Below are positions 43,256 through 51,316 of a stretch of DNA of 64,000 nucleotides, piece by piece. The stretch lies in assembly GCA_902362925.1 (NCBI GenBank), contig CABIYL010000001.1; one strand, given 5' to 3'. The position numbers and the translations under genes were made by a program. The notes under the pieces are model-generated. The model was not told the DNA's origin, did no database searches, and saw only the letters and a list, made by a program, of their open reading frames with translations. Position 1 is the first letter of the stretch. The number at the start of each line of letters is the position of its first letter. The stretch is from Pseudoflavonifractor sp902362925. GTDB lineage: Bacteria > Bacillota > Clostridia > Oscillospirales > Oscillospiraceae.

Positions 43256-43498
43256 AAAAAAAGGCTGCACCCAAATGGGTGCAGCCTTTCAGCCGCCAAA
43301 ACTGGCAGCTGTGTGCACCCTCTCTGGATCGGAGAGTTTTCTTGTGCGTCATATGCAGGCAGGTATTCTGACTCAGGCATTCAGCGCAGCCCCCGCCTTC
43401 CCGACGTCTCCGCCAGTGGCATCTGAGGACCGCTCCGCCAATACAGCAACGGCATTGTGCGGGATTCTCACCCGCTTCCCTTTTGATAAACCTGCATA
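43256..43498 (-). ncRNA. Cobalamin riboswitch ending in its own terminator (EutX/Rli55-like regulatory RNA)
   Basis: On the minus strand the aptamer runs 43498-43352. The closing stem is TATGCAGG/CCTGCATA. Then come AAAAGGGAAGCGGGTGAGAA, the GCCACTGG segment, GTCGGGAAGGCG and the B12-box AGTCAGAATACCTGCC. About 60 nt later AAGGCTGCACCCA/TGGGTGCAGCCTT is followed by seven T (43256-43289). GGGTGCA in the linker could pair with TGCACCC of the terminator as an antiterminator. No gene follows on this strand, as for EutX/Rli55, which sequester EutV when B12 is low. Confidence 0.8.
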
Positions 43499-43562
43499 CC
43501 CATGTGATTCACTTTTCCTGCTGTCCCCGGCCCGCTGAAAACGGACCGGGGATGACTTTTCA

Positions 43563-44003
43563 TCAGTCCAGCAGCTCCTGCCAGTTGGCGGGATAGACGA
43601 AGTAAGCGTACCGGGTCTTGTCCGGAGTCTGGAAGTGGATGTGGCTTCCCTTGGGGATATAGATGATATCGCCAGGGCCGCCGGAAATCACACGTCCGTC
43701 AATCTCGATCTCCAGAGTGCCGTCGATCACCATATCATACTCGTCATAGGTCAGCGTCCACTCAAAGCTGGTGTGGTCCAGCTCCATGATGCCGCAGCCC
43801 ATACGGGGGGCCTCCTCCAGAGTGACCACGTCCTTGAGCTTCACGCCGTCCTGCTCAAAAGGCTCGCACTTGACGGTGCTGGTCTTGATCCCGATGATAC
43901 CGCTGGGATCGACCTCTTTGACAAAACCGTCGTCCTGTTTGCCGGAAGCGGCCTCCAGAACCTTGCTGACGATTTCACGGATCAGTTCTTCACTTACATT
44001 CAT
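43563..44003 (-). CDS. eutQ: EutQ-like cupin, copy 2
   Basis: A 146-residue cupin starting MNVSEELIREIVSKVLEAAS, a targeting-peptide-like helix. The body has FEWTLTYDEYDMVIDGTLEI, GDIIYIPKGSHIHFQTPDKT and YAYFVYPANWQELLD. Strongly similar to copy 1, differing mainly in the helix and linker. Last gene of the long minus-strand eut operon, 18 bases after eutH; the cobalamin riboswitch RNA lies 65 bases downstream. Confidence 0.88.
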   Translation of the reverse strand: MNVSEELIREIVSKVLEAASGKQDDGFVKEVDPSGIIGIKTSTVKCEPFEQDGVKLKDVVTLEEAPRMGCGIMELDHTSFEWTLTYDEYDMVIDGTLEIEIDGRVISGGPGDIIYIPKGSHIHFQTPDKTRYAYFVYPANWQELLD

Positions 44004-44021
44004 AGTATACTCCTGTTTCTA

Positions 44022-45254
44022 TCAGGCAGCAGCCTTGGCGGAATTAATCTTAGCCAGCAGCTTGGGGGAGAGGATGTTGGCCACGATGATGGCGGTAACA
44101 CCGGCCACCAGCTTGCCCACGATAACGGGGAAGATCATGTCGGGGTTGTTGCCGGCGGTGAAGCCCAGGTGATCGCCGAACACGAAAGCGGCGGACACGG
44201 CAAAGGCCACGTTCAGCAGCTTGCCCTTGGGGTTCATATCGCCCATGATGTTGAACATGGCGATGTTGTTGGCCAGGTTGGCCACCATACCGGCGGAACC
44301 AGCCTCGTTCATGCCCAGCAGGCCGCCCACCTTCTTCAGCGCGCCGCCGAAGGTGCGGGTGATCCACTCAACCATGGGGAAGGCGCCGATCAGAACGATA
44401 CCGATCTGGCCGCAGGTCAGCAGGCCGCTGTCCAGACCGGACAGGCCGGTGGTGGCGTCCTTCTCGGACATGATGCTGAACACGGGGAACATGATGCCGG
44501 TGATCTGCTGGAACACGGCGATGGCGGTGAGAGCGGTGATGACCACGGTGACGCCAGTGCCGAACTTATTGAAGCCGTTGATCATGGGGCCGGGAGCGAA
44601 CCACAGGCCGACGCAGATCAGGGCGGCAATCACGATAACGGGCACCAGGTTGATCAGGATGCGGCCGATGCTCAGCTCATAGGGAGTGAGCAGGTTCATC
44701 ACGATGCCGCCGACGATGCAGCCCAGAGGGATGGTGATCATACCAGCCAGGATACCGGAGCCCAGGTAGGGACGGTCTTCCTTCTTGATGATGGACAGAG
44801 CAACGGGGATAGTGAACACGATGGTGGGGCCCATCATGGTGCCCAGGATCAGGCCGGAGAAGTTACCGATGGACTCATCGGCAGCCAGCTCCATGGCCAG
44901 GGGGTAGCCGCCCATGTCGCAGGCCAGCAGAGTGGTGGCGAACATGGAGGCATCAGCACCGATAGCGGTGTAGATGGGCTTGATGATGGGGCCGAGGACC
45001 ATGGACAGCACAGGCGCAGCCGCCACAACGCCGGCCATGGCGATGGCCAGAGCGCCGATGGCGTTGAAGCCCTCTTCGAACTTCTCGCCATAACCCAGCT
45101 TGTTACCGCGGATCTTGTCGATGGCACCCACGACCATGAAGATCATCATGATCAGCATGATCACGGAGTTGATGGAAATGTTGGATACCCATGCCTTGAT
45201 GCTCTCAGTAAAAACGCTGGGGTCGGCAGCTGCAATCAGTTCGCTGAAATCCAT
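44022..45254 (-). CDS. eutH: Ethanolamine transporter
   Basis: A roughly 410-residue membrane protein with about 11 segments, starting MDFSELIAAADPSVFTESIK (ATG 45254; a GTG four codons earlier is poorly placed for the ribosome-binding site GAAGGAG). Motifs include CDMGGYPLAMELAADESIGNFSGLILG, MMGPTIVFTIPVALSIIKKED and AFVFGDHLGFTAGNNPDMIFP of EutH. It takes up ethanolamine. Confidence 0.92.
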   Translation of the reverse strand: MDFSELIAAADPSVFTESIKAWVSNISINSVIMLIMMIFMVVGAIDKIRGNKLGYGEKFEEGFNAIGALAIAMAGVVAAAPVLSMVLGPIIKPIYTAIGADASMFATTLLACDMGGYPLAMELAADESIGNFSGLILGTMMGPTIVFTIPVALSIIKKEDRPYLGSGILAGMITIPLGCIVGGIVMNLLTPYELSIGRILINLVPVIVIAALICVGLWFAPGPMINGFNKFGTGVTVVITALTAIAVFQQITGIMFPVFSIMSEKDATTGLSGLDSGLLTCGQIGIVLIGAFPMVEWITRTFGGALKKVGGLLGMNEAGSAGMVANLANNIAMFNIMGDMNPKGKLLNVAFAVSAAFVFGDHLGFTAGNNPDMIFPVIVGKLVAGVTAIIVANILSPKLLAKINSAKAAA

Positions 45255-45314
45255 ACGCTTTGTCACTCCTTCTCAATCATAACACACAACAGGGGTGAGA
45301 TCTTTTGGGTTGGC

Positions 45315-45854
45315 TCACATCAGGCTCTGGAAGAGCTGAGGTGCGGGCCTGGGGATGACGCTGGTGCTGACCAGCAGGTCAGTGGCCGACGCGGCAGCGG
45401 CTACCGCCTCACGGACGGCGCCCACATCGCCGGTCAGGGTCACATAGCCCTTTCCGCCGATGGCGTAGCCGATGCGCACCTCGATGAGGGTCACATTGGC
45501 CGCCTTGGCCGCCACATCGGCGGCGGTAATGGCGGAAGCCACGGAGTAGAACTCCAGAACGCCCAGAGCGCCTCCCTGAGGCACCTGGGTGGTCATGCTG
45601 ATGGCGGGGATGAGCTGGGGGTGCACGTTGGGCAGCAGCAGCGTGTTGACCACGTACTCGCCGCCCTGACGGATGCCCTCCGCCATGGAGGCCTTCACAT
45701 CGCCAGTGTCACCCGCGATCAGGATGATGTACTTGCCGGGACAGACGGTGGAGGAGCGGATGAGGTCTACCTGCGCTGCCTTTACCATATAGTCGCAGGT
45801 CTCAATGCCCCGGGCGATGCTGGTCAGCTCCACCATGCCGATGGCGTTTCTCAT
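45315..45854 (-). CDS. PduT-like tandem-BMC shell protein with Fe-S cysteine
   Basis: A 179-residue protein with two BMC domains (about residues 1-85 and 90-179). The motif SSTVCPGKYIILIAGD in the first domain places a Cys where PduT holds a [4Fe-4S] cluster at its trimer pore. It could pass electrons across the shell to or from the PduS-like protein encoded just upstream, whose gene it overlaps by 4 bases. Confidence 0.82.
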   Translation of the reverse strand: MRNAIGMVELTSIARGIETCDYMVKAAQVDLIRSSTVCPGKYIILIAGDTGDVKASMAEGIRQGGEYVVNTLLLPNVHPQLIPAISMTTQVPQGGALGVLEFYSVASAITAADVAAKAANVTLIEVRIGYAIGGKGYVTLTGDVGAVREAVAAAASATDLLVSTSVIPRPAPQLFQSLM

Positions 45855-47209
45855 ACCGATTCAACCTCCTTCCGGCGCAGCCAAACGCCTGCCGGTGTGA
45901 TTTTTTCCACCACGCCGTCTATACTGGCATGGATATTGGCGGACAGACCCTCTGCCGCCTGGCCCAGCAGCTCGCCCTTGGAAACCCGGTCGCCCTCCGC
46001 CTTAACAGGGGTGGCAGGCTTGCCGATGTGCTGCTGCATGGGGACGCACACACGCTGGGGCTCCAGCGTGATGCAGGTGTGGGCGTGCAGGCCGTTGTAC
46101 TCCGCAAGGCCCAGCCGGGCAATGAGCCGGTCGGTGGGCGTCTTGCGGATGTCCGCAAACTCCCGGGCCTGAGGCTCCATATTGCGGGGCACCTGGATCC
46201 CCCGGCTGCGCAGCTCACCCTTCAGGTAGCTGTTCACCTTGCGGGGGGACAGGCCCATGGGACAGGCGAACATCTCGCACACGCCGCAGTCGCAGCAGTT
46301 GGCCGCGTCTCCGAAGGTGGCCAGATACTCCTCCTTGTCCTCCACGCTCTTCTCACGCCACAGATTCCGCATCATCAGATGGGGGCGGATCTGGTGGCCG
46401 ATGAGGTAACGGGGGCACAGGTCGGTGCACATCCGGCACTGGATGCAGGCGCTCTTGGCCTGGTGCCGGATGGCGTCCATGGACAGGGTTGCCCGGCGGA
46501 ACAGATAGTGATCCGGGGGCAGCACGATGATGTTACCGGTGGTCTTGGTGACCACGGCCGCCTCGATGGCCGCCGGGTCAGTGAGCACCTTGCCCATCAT
46601 GGGACCGCCCACGATGATGGCATACTTGGTAATGGTGGGCGCAGCCGCGGCCACGCACTCCGTCAGCGGGGTGCCGATGGGCACATGGAGCATAATGGGC
46701 TCCTTCACCTCGCCCACCACGGACAGATATTTGTCGGTAACAGGCCGGTCCTCCAGGGCGTCCATAATGTTGAGCAGGGTGCCCACATTATCTACCACGC
46801 ACCCCACGTCCAACGGGAGGCCCCGCTCGGGAACCGACCGGCCGGTGACCTGCTGGACCATGGTCTGCTCGTCACCGGCAGGATAGAAGGTTTTCATCTT
46901 GAAGATCTCCACCGGCGCGTTGAGACGGCTGATGGAGTCCTCCAGCGCTGCGATCTCCGCCTTGTACTTGCCCTTCAGGGCAATGACGGTCCGCTTCGCC
47001 CCCAGATGGGCCGCTATCGCTGCGGCGGCGGCCACGATCCGGTCGGGAAACGTCCGGCAGAGATATTTGTCGGTCTCAATCAGCGGCTCGCACTCCGCGG
47101 CGTTCACCAGGAAGCACTCCGCCTTGGCCGACAGTTTTACATGGGTGGGGAAACCGGCGCCGCCAGCTCCCACCACGCCCGCGGCCTTGACCGCTTCTGT
47201 CAGATTCAT
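45851..47209 (-). CDS. PduS/RnfC-like flavin and iron-sulfur protein
   Basis: A 452-residue protein with the RnfC/PduS NADH-FMN domain (GVVGAGGAGFPTHVKLSAKA at the N-terminus), an SLBB region (about residues 150-210) and two ferredoxin-type motifs, CIQCRMCTDLCPRYLIGH and CCDCGVCEMFACPMGL. The C-terminus has a lipoyl-like barrel. PduS acts as a cobalamin reductase in propanediol microcompartments; here it would recycle B12 for EutT/EutBC or balance redox. Confidence 0.85.
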   Translation of the reverse strand: MNLTEAVKAAGVVGAGGAGFPTHVKLSAKAECFLVNAAECEPLIETDKYLCRTFPDRIVAAAAAIAAHLGAKRTVIALKGKYKAEIAALEDSISRLNAPVEIFKMKTFYPAGDEQTMVQQVTGRSVPERGLPLDVGCVVDNVGTLLNIMDALEDRPVTDKYLSVVGEVKEPIMLHVPIGTPLTECVAAAAPTITKYAIIVGGPMMGKVLTDPAAIEAAVVTKTTGNIIVLPPDHYLFRRATLSMDAIRHQAKSACIQCRMCTDLCPRYLIGHQIRPHLMMRNLWREKSVEDKEEYLATFGDAANCCDCGVCEMFACPMGLSPRKVNSYLKGELRSRGIQVPRNMEPQAREFADIRKTPTDRLIARLGLAEYNGLHAHTCITLEPQRVCVPMQQHIGKPATPVKAEGDRVSKGELLGQAAEGLSANIHASIDGVVEKITPAGVWLRRKEVESV

Positions 47210-47247
47210 ACCAGGACCATTCCTTTCCCGGGCATCTCATGGGCTGG

Positions 47248-47535
47248 TTATTCAGGGATGACGCTCTCGTCAATCTCCTGATCGTCCACAATGCCCACAA
47301 CAGTGGCGTCCACAGGGATGCCCATATCTCCCACCGCGCTCCGGGCGGAACTGCCGCTTACCACCAGCACTGTCTCGCCCACGCCGGCGCCAATGATATC
47401 GGCCGACACAATGGGAAGGCCGTCCTTTCCGCCGGTCAGCACGTCCAGCGGCTGTACCAGCAGCAGCTTCAGCCCCGCCAGTCTGTCTTCCTTGCGGGTG
47501 GCCCAGATGGTGCCGATGACTTTTGCAACTCTCAT
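47248..47535 (-). CDS. eutN: EutN/CcmL vertex protein
   Basis: A 95-residue pentamer-forming vertex protein: MRVAKVIGTIWATRKEDRLA, VQPLDVL, SADIIGAGVGETVLVVSGSS and VDATVVGIVD. The ATG at 47535 lies behind AAAGGAATGG; an in-frame start four codons earlier is less likely. Caps the shell vertices. Confidence 0.92.
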   Translation of the reverse strand: MRVAKVIGTIWATRKEDRLAGLKLLLVQPLDVLTGGKDGLPIVSADIIGAGVGETVLVVSGSSARSAVGDMGIPVDATVVGIVDDQEIDESVIPE

Positions 47536-47590
47536 TCCAATGACCATTCCTTTCCCGGAATTTGCGCTTCAGGGGACGTTGCGCTCAGGC

Positions 47591-48352
47591 TCAGTCCCGC
47601 TCCAGCCGGATCCCGTGATCCTTGGCGCAGTCCTTGGCCAGGGCCGTCAGGATGCATTTGGCCGGCAGACGGATGCAGGTCACCCGGGCCGCTGCTGCGT
47701 CCAAGACGTCCTTCTCCGTCAGGACCCGCTTCTCCAGCTTCAGCTCCTTGCCGCAGCTGGGGGCGGGCGCCGGTTCGGGAGCGGGTGCAGGGGCCGGTTC
47801 GGCCTGCTGCTCCGGCTCGGGTTCGGGCTGAGGACAGCTGTCCCCACCGCCGGCAAGTGCGCCGGCCAGATTGCTCTGGCTGCAGATCACCGCGCCGGAG
47901 GCGGTCAGCAGATCCAAATGCGCCTTGAGCATGGCGTAATAGGGCGCAGGAGCCATGGTGGCATAGCGGTACAGCTCCACCTGTTCGGTGGGGATGTACA
48001 CCCGCTTCCCCATCAGGATGGCCTGAGAGGCCAGACGGGTGTAGGGCGTATCGCAGATGCCCAGCGCCAGCTTGCTCAGCACATCGTTGGTCAGCTGGCA
48101 CAGGACCACGCAGGACTGGGCGGACAGATCCGCCCCCTCCTGCCCGCAGACGCGGGTGACGGCAAAGTGCTCCTTCAGGCTGTCCGCCAGCTGGCTGCAG
48201 CAGGGGTCGTCCGTCTGGCAGAGCACCAGCAGTCCGGGCTTTTCAGCGGAGGGCTCATCAGCGGGATCCGGCGCGCAATCCGGGGCTTCTTCCGCCGCCA
48301 GCTTTGCCGCTACGCGGGCAAGGATCTCGTCAATGAGCTTGCTCTGATCCAT
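47591..48352 (-). CDS. TIGR02536-like ethanolamine utilization protein
   Basis: A 253-residue protein typical of Gram-positive eut operons. The N-terminal helix MDQSKLIDEILARVAAKLAA may target it to the shell. A flavoprotein-like alpha/beta domain (about 35-150, LLVLCQTDDPC, VYIPTEQVELYRY) is followed by a Pro/Glu/Ala-rich linker and a C-terminal KRVLTEKDVLDAAAARVTCI segment. Function is unproven. Confidence 0.65.
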   Translation of the reverse strand: MDQSKLIDEILARVAAKLAAEEAPDCAPDPADEPSAEKPGLLVLCQTDDPCCSQLADSLKEHFAVTRVCGQEGADLSAQSCVVLCQLTNDVLSKLALGICDTPYTRLASQAILMGKRVYIPTEQVELYRYATMAPAPYYAMLKAHLDLLTASGAVICSQSNLAGALAGGGDSCPQPEPEPEQQAEPAPAPAPEPAPAPSCGKELKLEKRVLTEKDVLDAAAARVTCIRLPAKCILTALAKDCAKDHGIRLERD

Positions 48353-48371
48353 TTTGCTCCCTCCGTTCCGT

Positions 48372-49190
48372 TCAGATTTTGCAGTTCATGGCGATGCCCG
48401 TAGGCGTCACCAGGAACGGATTGGCCGGCTTCACGGTGTGAATGCCGGTCACCTTTTCAAATACTTGCTCGATGCCGGTCAGGCAGCAGGTGCCGCCGCA
48501 CAGGTAGATGGTATCTACGTCGCTCTGGCTCACATACCGCTTGACAATGCTGGCCATTTTCTCCAGCACCGGCCGCACCACCGGCAGAATCTCCCGGTGA
48601 CGGGCGTAATCCTGCTTGATGGCCTCGGCCTCGGCAAAGGAAATATGGTAATTCCCCGCCAGCACCAGAGACAGATGCGTACCGCCGGTGGGCTCGTCCT
48701 CCGTCTGCACCACCACGCCGTCCTTCAGCATGGCCAGACCGGTGGTGCCGCCGCCGATGTCTACCACCACACCGTTTTCGATCTGGTAGATGGCATTGGC
48801 GGCAGAGGGCTCGTCCAGAATCTCGGTCACCTCAAAGCCGGCGCCCTCCGCCACATACTGATGGGTGCGGACACTGGATTCCGTGCCCGCAGGCATTGCA
48901 ATGGCGCAGTTGACCAGCTCGGTGCCCAGACGGGCCTCCAGCTTCTCCTTCAGCTCCCGGACGATACGCAGCGCGCCGGTGTAATCCACCACCACGCCGT
49001 CCCGCAGGACCTGGGCCGCCTGCTTCTCGCAGGCCACAGGGTTGTTCTCCTCATCCAGCACCACCAGCACGATATAGGCCGTGCCAAGGTCCACGCCGGT
49101 CTTCAGTTTCTGACCCACCGGACGGAAGGTGGTCTTCTCGGATTCCTCCACACGGGTGAGGTAGGCATTTACGCGGTCCAGATCCATCAT
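48372..49190 (-). CDS. eutJ: EutJ chaperone-like actin-fold protein
   Basis: A 272-residue Hsp70/actin-fold ATPase: KTGVDLGTAYIVLVVLDEEN (phosphate 1 loop), DEPSAANAIYQI, VVDIGGGTTGLAML (phosphate 2) and YLCGGTCCLTGIEQVF (adenosine loop). EutJ is thought to help assemble or activate microcompartment enzymes. Normal length, and sits in the conserved neighbourhood eutT-pduL-eutJ. Confidence 0.88.
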   Translation of the reverse strand: MMDLDRVNAYLTRVEESEKTTFRPVGQKLKTGVDLGTAYIVLVVLDEENNPVACEKQAAQVLRDGVVVDYTGALRIVRELKEKLEARLGTELVNCAIAMPAGTESSVRTHQYVAEGAGFEVTEILDEPSAANAIYQIENGVVVDIGGGTTGLAMLKDGVVVQTEDEPTGGTHLSLVLAGNYHISFAEAEAIKQDYARHREILPVVRPVLEKMASIVKRYVSQSDVDTIYLCGGTCCLTGIEQVFEKVTGIHTVKPANPFLVTPTGIAMNCKI

Positions 49191-49224
49191 GTCGCAGGGC
49201 TCCTTCTCTGATTAAAGTATGGGG

Positions 49225-49836
49225 CTACCGGATGATCTTGCCGAGGGTGAAGCCATGAACCATGGCCGCGTTTGCCTCGTCAACATCAATGTGCATCTTG
49301 CAGCTGAAGTGGGAACTGACCCGGATGATCACGTCCTTGAACACCACCGGCCGCTCCGTCATGAGGGCAACCGAGACCCGCTGGCCATCCTTCAGATTGA
49401 AACGGATGGAGTCGGGCGCGGTCACATGGATGTGATTGTGGGCCACAATGGCGCCCTCTTTCAGCTCCAGCGTGCCGCAGGGGCCCTGGATGGTAATGGC
49501 CCCGGAGCCCTTCACATCGCCGGACTCCCGGAGGGGCGCCTTCACGCCCAGGGCCATGGCGTCGCTCTGAGAGAGCTCCACCTGGGTGGCGCTGCGGACA
49601 GGGCCCAGCACAGCCACCCGTTCCTTGGTTCCCTTGGGGCCGATGAGCGTCACCCGCTGCTCAGCCAGGAACTGACCCGGCTGGGACAGGGGGCGCTTAT
49701 TGGTGAGGGTTGCGCCCGGTCCGAAGAGGAACTCCACATGCTCCTGGCTCAGGTGCACATGGCGGGCGGACACCTCCACCTCTACCATGCCGGCACTGTG
49801 AATGGCGTCCATGACAGCGGATACAATCTCTTTCAT
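49225..49836 (-). CDS. pduL: PduL-type phosphotransacylase
   Basis: A 203-residue enzyme that converts acetyl-CoA to acetyl phosphate in the microcompartment, replacing EutD of enterobacteria. It has VEVEVSARHVHLSQEHVEFL with the zinc-binding His residues, LIGPKGTKERVAVLGPVR, and IVAHNHIHV. The first 19 residues (MKEIVSAVMDAIHSAGM) look like a targeting peptide. Overlaps the eutT stop by 4 bases. Confidence 0.9.
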   Translation of the reverse strand: MKEIVSAVMDAIHSAGMVEVEVSARHVHLSQEHVEFLFGPGATLTNKRPLSQPGQFLAEQRVTLIGPKGTKERVAVLGPVRSATQVELSQSDAMALGVKAPLRESGDVKGSGAITIQGPCGTLELKEGAIVAHNHIHVTAPDSIRFNLKDGQRVSVALMTERPVVFKDVIIRVSSHFSCKMHIDVDEANAAMVHGFTLGKIIR

Positions 49837-50633
49837 GTACGGCCATCCTCCTTACGATACATACCCGCCAGGTACATGCACATCATGATGTGCAGCGCGC
49901 TGGACAGGCGATTCAGCTCTTCCATGATATCCGGCCGGGTGCACTTGCTGCCCGACAGGAACGCCCCGGCGGCAGCCACCTCGGTCTCCCGGATGGCGGC
50001 GCGGATCTGGTTGAGCAGCGCATAGTCACGCCCCATGCTGTAATCGGGCAGCAGCATCTGCTTGATGCCGAAGAACTTCTGGGGATTGTGGGACCGCTCA
50101 CGCAGCTCCTGATGGGTCAGGCCGATGATGGACTGCCGCTCATAGGGCTCATCCAGCACCTCGCACCGCATCATCTCCCGCAGATTGTCCAGGACGCTGC
50201 CCAGATCGTCAATCAGCTTGGGACTGCCTTCGCCGGCGATCATGGCCTGGGCCAGCACCACCAGCGACTGCAGGCTGTCCAGCTTGCCCCGGAACAGGAT
50301 GCGGGGATGGTTCTTGGCCACCAGCTCGTTGCCGCACAGCTGGGTCATGTGCTCCGGCTTCTCCATATAGAAGGCGCCGGTCTCATGGTCCCGGTACTTG
50401 GCGGCGGGTACGGCGGCAGGCGCCGCCGGAGCCTGGGCCGGAGCCTCCGGGGCGGCGGACTGTGCCGCCGCCTCAGGGGGCTTACCCTTGGCAATCTTGA
50501 TCTTGCGCTGCTGCAGATATTCCCGCGCTGCGGGGGTGAGGATCTTGCCCTCCGGCACATAGAAGGTCTCGGGCTGAGCGTTTCTCAATTCCAGCCGGAG
50601 AAAATCCTCGGTAATTGCTTTCAAGCGCTCCAC
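49833..50633 (-). CDS. eutT: EutT-like cobalamin adenosyltransferase
   Basis: A 266-residue protein starting MERLKAITEDFLRLELRNAQ, with a Pro/Ala-rich linker (about residues 55-80) and a helical core: LRERSHNPQKFFG, NQIRAAIRETEVAAAGAF, ELNRLSSALHIMMCMYLAG. It makes adenosylcobalamin, the EutBC cofactor. The family call rests on the helix motifs and the operon position between eutM and pduL. Confidence 0.82.
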   Translation of the reverse strand: MERLKAITEDFLRLELRNAQPETFYVPEGKILTPAAREYLQQRKIKIAKGKPPEAAAQSAAPEAPAQAPAAPAAVPAAKYRDHETGAFYMEKPEHMTQLCGNELVAKNHPRILFRGKLDSLQSLVVLAQAMIAGEGSPKLIDDLGSVLDNLREMMRCEVLDEPYERQSIIGLTHQELRERSHNPQKFFGIKQMLLPDYSMGRDYALLNQIRAAIRETEVAAAGAFLSGSKCTRPDIMEELNRLSSALHIMMCMYLAGMYRKEDGRT

Positions 50634-50673
50634 CCCTTCCTTTGCTTGTTGGGTTCAGGCCTGTGCCTGTACC

Positions 50674-50964
50674 TTACTTCAGAGAGGGCAGGATGGACTC
50701 CACCTCATTGTGGGGACGGGGGATCACATGGACGCTGACCAGCTCGCCCACGCGCTCGGCGGCAGCAGCGCCGGCATCGGTAGCGGCCTTCACGGCGCCC
50801 ACGTCGCCGCGGACCATCACGGTCACCAGACCGCCGCCCACGTGCTCCTTGCCGATCAGGGTCACATTGGCGGCCTTCACCATGGCGTCCGCCGCTTCAA
50901 CAGAGGCCACGAGACCCTTGGTCTCAATCATACCCAGTGCCTGTGTCATAGTTGCCATAATCAA
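50674..50964 (-). CDS. eutM: EutM-type BMC shell hexamer protein, copy 2
   Basis: A 96-residue BMC-domain protein, TQALGMIETKGLVASVEAAD through SVHVIPRPHNEVESILPSLK. It differs from the next gene upstream (50990-51283) only at a few residues, and their DNA is about 96% identical by eye, so the pair arose by recent tandem duplication or is kept alike by gene conversion. Confidence 0.93.
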   Translation of the reverse strand: MIMATMTQALGMIETKGLVASVEAADAMVKAANVTLIGKEHVGGGLVTVMVRGDVGAVKAATDAGAAAAERVGELVSVHVIPRPHNEVESILPSLK

Positions 50965-50989
50965 TTACTCCCTTCTCGTATTCCGTCTC

Positions 50990-51283
50990 TCAGCCGTTCA
51001 GATGGGGCAGGATGGACTCCACTTCCTCGTGGGGACGGGGGATCACATGGACGCTGACCAGCTCGCCCACGCGCTCGGCGGCAGCAGCGCCGGCATCGGT
51101 GGCGGCCTTCACGGCGCCCACGTCGCCGCGGACCATCACGGTCACCAGACCGCCGCCCACGTGCTCCTTGCCAACCAGGGTGACGTTGGCGGCCTTCACC
51201 ATGGCGTCCGCCGCTTCAACAGAGGCCACGAGACCCTTGGTCTCGATCATGCCCAGTGCCTGTGTCATAGTTGCCATATTCAA
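50990..51283 (-). CDS. eutM: EutM-type BMC shell hexamer protein, copy 3
   Basis: A 97-residue BMC-domain protein (MNMATMTQALGMIETKGLVA to ILPHLNG). The pore region GKEHVGGGLV is the same as in copy 2. Twenty-five bases separate the two, each with its own ribosome-binding site (AAGGAATGG here). Confidence 0.93.
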   Translation of the reverse strand: MNMATMTQALGMIETKGLVASVEAADAMVKAANVTLVGKEHVGGGLVTVMVRGDVGAVKAATDAGAAAAERVGELVSVHVIPRPHEEVESILPHLNG

Positions 51284-51316
51284 CCATTCCTTTCGTGGAA
51301 CAATTCAAAAAAATCT

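Noticed and set aside
43352..43498. Cobalamin riboswitch as the 5' leader of an ordinary downstream gene
   Set aside because: On its strand the next 380 bases contain a terminator and no credible ORF before the opposite-strand eutM gene. Its upstream neighbour eutQ ends before it.
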